Below the pieces are notes generated by a model. The model saw only the letters and a program-made list of their open reading frames with translations, was not told the DNA's origin and searched no databases. DNA of 64,000 nucleotides from Ailanthus altissimus (taxonomy: Eukaryota; Streptophyta; Magnoliopsida; Sapindales; Simaroubaceae), in the NCBI GenBank assembly GCA_946807835.1, contig OX327690.1:30164501-30228500 (forward strand). The letters are read 5' to 3'. Shown here piece after piece: positions 61,297 through 64,000 of this stretch. Numbering within the stretch: the first letter of the stretch is position 1; every line of letters begins with the position of its first letter. Position numbers and translations under genes: made by a program.

Positions 61297-63454
61297 ACAA
61301 TGACAACATGTAATAGGCTGAATAATGGAAACATGTAATGGGCGTGAGGAATGGGATTGCTCACCCAACTTGTCTTCATTCGTTATTAGTGGATCTCTGG
61401 CAACAGCTGTGAAGTCGGCAAAGACTTCACTTCAATGATTATAAGTAACTGGTAGAAACCACTGTTGTAGTTTTCACCTTATTCTGAAGTTAATATTTAC
61501 CGTTGAAGGGAACTTTCGCCATTGCCATTTGTACGAAGATGCGCTGGAGAATTGCTTAGAGTTTTGTTACATTTTAGATTCCTTGCAAGGCAATAGTTTG
61601 AACTTTGAAACCAGAATCAACTGAAAGCTTGTGTTATCGTGATGTTGAATTTTCTTTAGATATTAGATGCCTTTCATGTTCACTTTCTTTTCTTTGGCCA
61701 CACCAACACCATCAGTATATTGTTAAATTGGTGTAAAAGATTCAAAGCAATTTGAAGATTCAATCCACTTTTAATGGTGGCAGAAACTTGGATTCCATTA
61801 AACCTTGATTGACAACTCCTCATTTAAAAATTTGAAAGACCGCACTGCCATTAGCAGGCCTTTCGAAATGGACCATGTTGATCGCTAAATTCAAGCAGAA
61901 AAAGAAAAAAGTTGCTGCCCACCAAAAGAAGAAAAATTCAATCACTGAGAGAAGGCATTTGCTGACTGGTCGTAATAAAGCAAAAGCAAGTTGCCATAAA
62001 ATTAAATAAATAAAAGCAAAAACAAGCCACGAGAGGTCTGAAAATACATGTACATTACCATAGCAGACATTGATGGAAACTTCATATTACCTTTTATTCC
62101 AGTGGTTGAATTGAATTGTTCTAAAGGCTGCATTTATTAGTTCATGAAACCAAAAACCCAAATAAAAAAATGAAAATGAAATTGTGAGTATATTGTTATC
62201 TAGAAGGACTATTATCACATTTCTTTTACGAATTAGGATTGTTTCTTAAAATAAGTTTTTATACAAGTAAATACAAACGTGTGATTGGTAATTTATAAAA
62301 AAAAATAGTAAAAGAAAATATTGACCACTCATATTTCATATAATACACGTGTTAAAAGATTATTAAAAGTTTAAATAAACTTAGTTTAAAAAAGGGTACT
62401 AATTGGCACAAAATTTTATTATATGACTATTTTATGATATATATATTTTTAATTTTTTGTTATAATTTTAAATTCTTTAGATTATAATTCATAAATTAAA
62501 AAATATAACTCAAAATTTTAAAACGTTTAACGAAAATTTGAATTAAGTAGCGAATAACTTAAAACTTTATGGTGGTATTATTGTATTACAGTACTACCTC
62601 GTGAGTTTTTTTTAAAAAATTAATATTCTAATTAAACACCAAAAATTCAACATTTGTTCAAAATAAGTTCATTAGAACATAATTTGATGTAAGTTTCTAA
62701 ATTCTTATACAAAAGGAGGGAAAAATCTTCAAATAATAAGAATGTCAATTGTTAAGAATCACTGTCAAGCTTTTTAGGGCTAATGGGCCCCAGAAATGTG
62801 ACAATCAAAATTTGATTGGTCCTCCACCCTATTAAGAACTTTAGTCATGGGGTTCCATTCTCATTGAAGAAATAAAAAAGACTGTTGATTCTTGATTGAG
62901 CAAAAAAGCCCTCCACATTAGATTTAGACTACATGTTGAGGCAGAACACGTGGCATGTGACCATTTGTGGAAATTGACAGTTCGACCAATCAAAATCATC
63001 TACGTGCTTTTTTGTGGGATCATCTCACCGCCCTCCCTTTTCATCAACCTTTCAGTTTTTCCTTTTAAATTCACTTTACAGAAGTGTAGTGGCATGTGCA
63101 TAGTAAGGATGACGAAGCCTTTTCCCATTATATTATAAATGGCCTGACATTGTAGAGAAAAGAGTGTCATTTAAAACAATTTTTCATTTTGATGAAAAAG
63201 GGTACGAGGGGTGAGGTGGGCAGGGATAACAGCGATTGTGTATTTGGGACCAAAACTTATAATACTATTTTTTTTTTCAAATTATTTGTAAATTTGAAGT
63301 TTTATTATTAAATTTATAATAAATTTTTTTGTAAATTTTCTAATTAATTATAATTTTTTTTTGAATTATCACCCATTGTAATATCATTGAATAAATCAAT
63401 AATATTATACCATAAGATTACTGATACAAGATCAAATGATTACCAAGATACTAT
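61297..63454. other. EMC3 3' region and spacer
   Basis: 3' flank of EMC3 to about 61.7 kb, then AT-rich DNA. The stretch 62760-63240 is less AT-rich and could be a promoter of a gene beyond the window, with a CACGTGGCATGTG motif at about 62947-62959. No coding region supported. Confidence 0.4.
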
Positions 63455-64000
63455 TAGGGATAGTAAAATTATTTACAAATTTGTTAAAATTCACTTGTAT
63501 TAGAAATGATTTCATAAAGTTTGAAGTGAGTTTTGGTATGAATTTAGTATACAAAATTAAAAACGGATATGGAAAGTGTATGAGTTTGATAAAAAATTCA
63601 TGAATACTATATTTTTTCTTAATTTTTTTTTTAAAAATGCAATATATTGCGTATTGTATACCTATCGTGTTTTGTGTACATGCAAAGAGTGCACGTTGCG
63701 CGCTTAGCATAAGCTCATAGCATGCATGCTAAATATTAGGGGTGCAACATTGCACGCTTAGCATACTCTCTTTAGCACACGTGCTAAGTGGGATAGGCAC
63801 ACGGTGTTGCACACTTTTAGCGTTCACTCTTAGCACATGTGCTAAGTGTTATGCACCTATCGTGCGCTTCTAGAACACGTGCTAAGCGCTAGACGCATAA
63901 CGCTACACGTTTAGCATGCGCTCCTAACACATGTATTAAGCATTAGGCGAGCAATATTGCTCTTAGTGTGCGCTTTTAATACGCATGGTAAGCGTTAAGG
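63455..64000 (+). mobile_element. Non-autonomous hAT-like element, cut by the window end
   Basis: Begins TAGGGATAGTAAAATTATTT and matches the reverse strand of 23292 downward (TAGGGATGATAAAATTATAT...AAATTTGTTAAAATTC) through the segment ending TTGCGTATTGTATAC at about 63661. The palindromic minisatellite follows. The right end is outside the window. No ORF. Confidence 0.65.
63700..64000 (+). repeat. Palindromic minisatellite, about 6 units of 50-57 bp
   Basis: Each unit contains an inverted-repeat core such as TTTAGCACACGTGCTAAG or CTTAGCACATGTGCTAAG followed by a GCAACRTTGCAC-like linker. Units diverge by 10-30%. The array reaches the last base of the window, so its full length is unknown. 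Confidence 0.8.

Overview
The window is nuclear DNA of a flowering plant, most likely a woody eudicot (rosid). The evidence is intron-rich genes with GT-AG junctions, a eukaryotic tRNA-Phe(GAA), plant-specific families, AT-rich intergenic DNA and layered plant transposons. I cannot fix the species; proteins and repeats would fit Sapindales such as Citrus, but that is a guess.

Layout. 405-4416 (-): TFIIF alpha (RAP74), 9 exons, intact. 4.85-7.84 kb: a 45-bp minisatellite, then a Ty1/copia LTR, primer-binding site and decayed gag. 8644-12577 (+): fumarylacetoacetase, 14 exons, intact. 13297-13953 (+): BAG5-like co-chaperone. 14970-15290 (-): secreted cysteine-rich peptide. 16.0-16.6 kb: degenerate LTR. 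19028-20092 (+) and 30423-31511 (-): two intact wax-synthase-type acyltransferases facing each other. Between them lie a broken third copy, a hAT-like element containing a solo LTR, tRNA-Phe, and a 2.1-kb solo LTR nested in an older repeat. 32.5-34.6 kb: a recent 1.04-kb tandem duplication carrying the last exon of the USP39-like gene at 34416-37568 (-). 39933-43168 (-): RhoGDI with a solo LTR in intron 2. 44.8 kb: a SINE. 45802-47956 (-): a membrane-protein pseudogene with several lesions. 51488-53948 (+): a DEK-C/SWIB protein. 56047-56642 (-): an NTF2-like relic. 57725-61296 (+): EMC3, with a GC-AG intron and with a LINE relic and a SINE in intron 7. From 63455 to the end: a second hAT-like element with a palindromic minisatellite.

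The intact genes are mostly unrelated housekeeping functions: transcription initiation, tyrosine breakdown, chaperone control, small-GTPase control, chromatin and ER membrane insertion. The two acyltransferases are the only functional pair. The order FAH, BAG5, RhoGDI recalls the Arabidopsis block At1g12050-At1g12060-At1g12070 (gene numbers from memory).

The most notable features are several reading-frame lesions in otherwise recognisable genes (USP39-like, the membrane protein, NTF2-like, a wax-synthase fragment), a tandem duplication cutting through a gene's 3' end, and nested transposons whose target-site duplications can be read directly. No clearly new multi-gene system was found.
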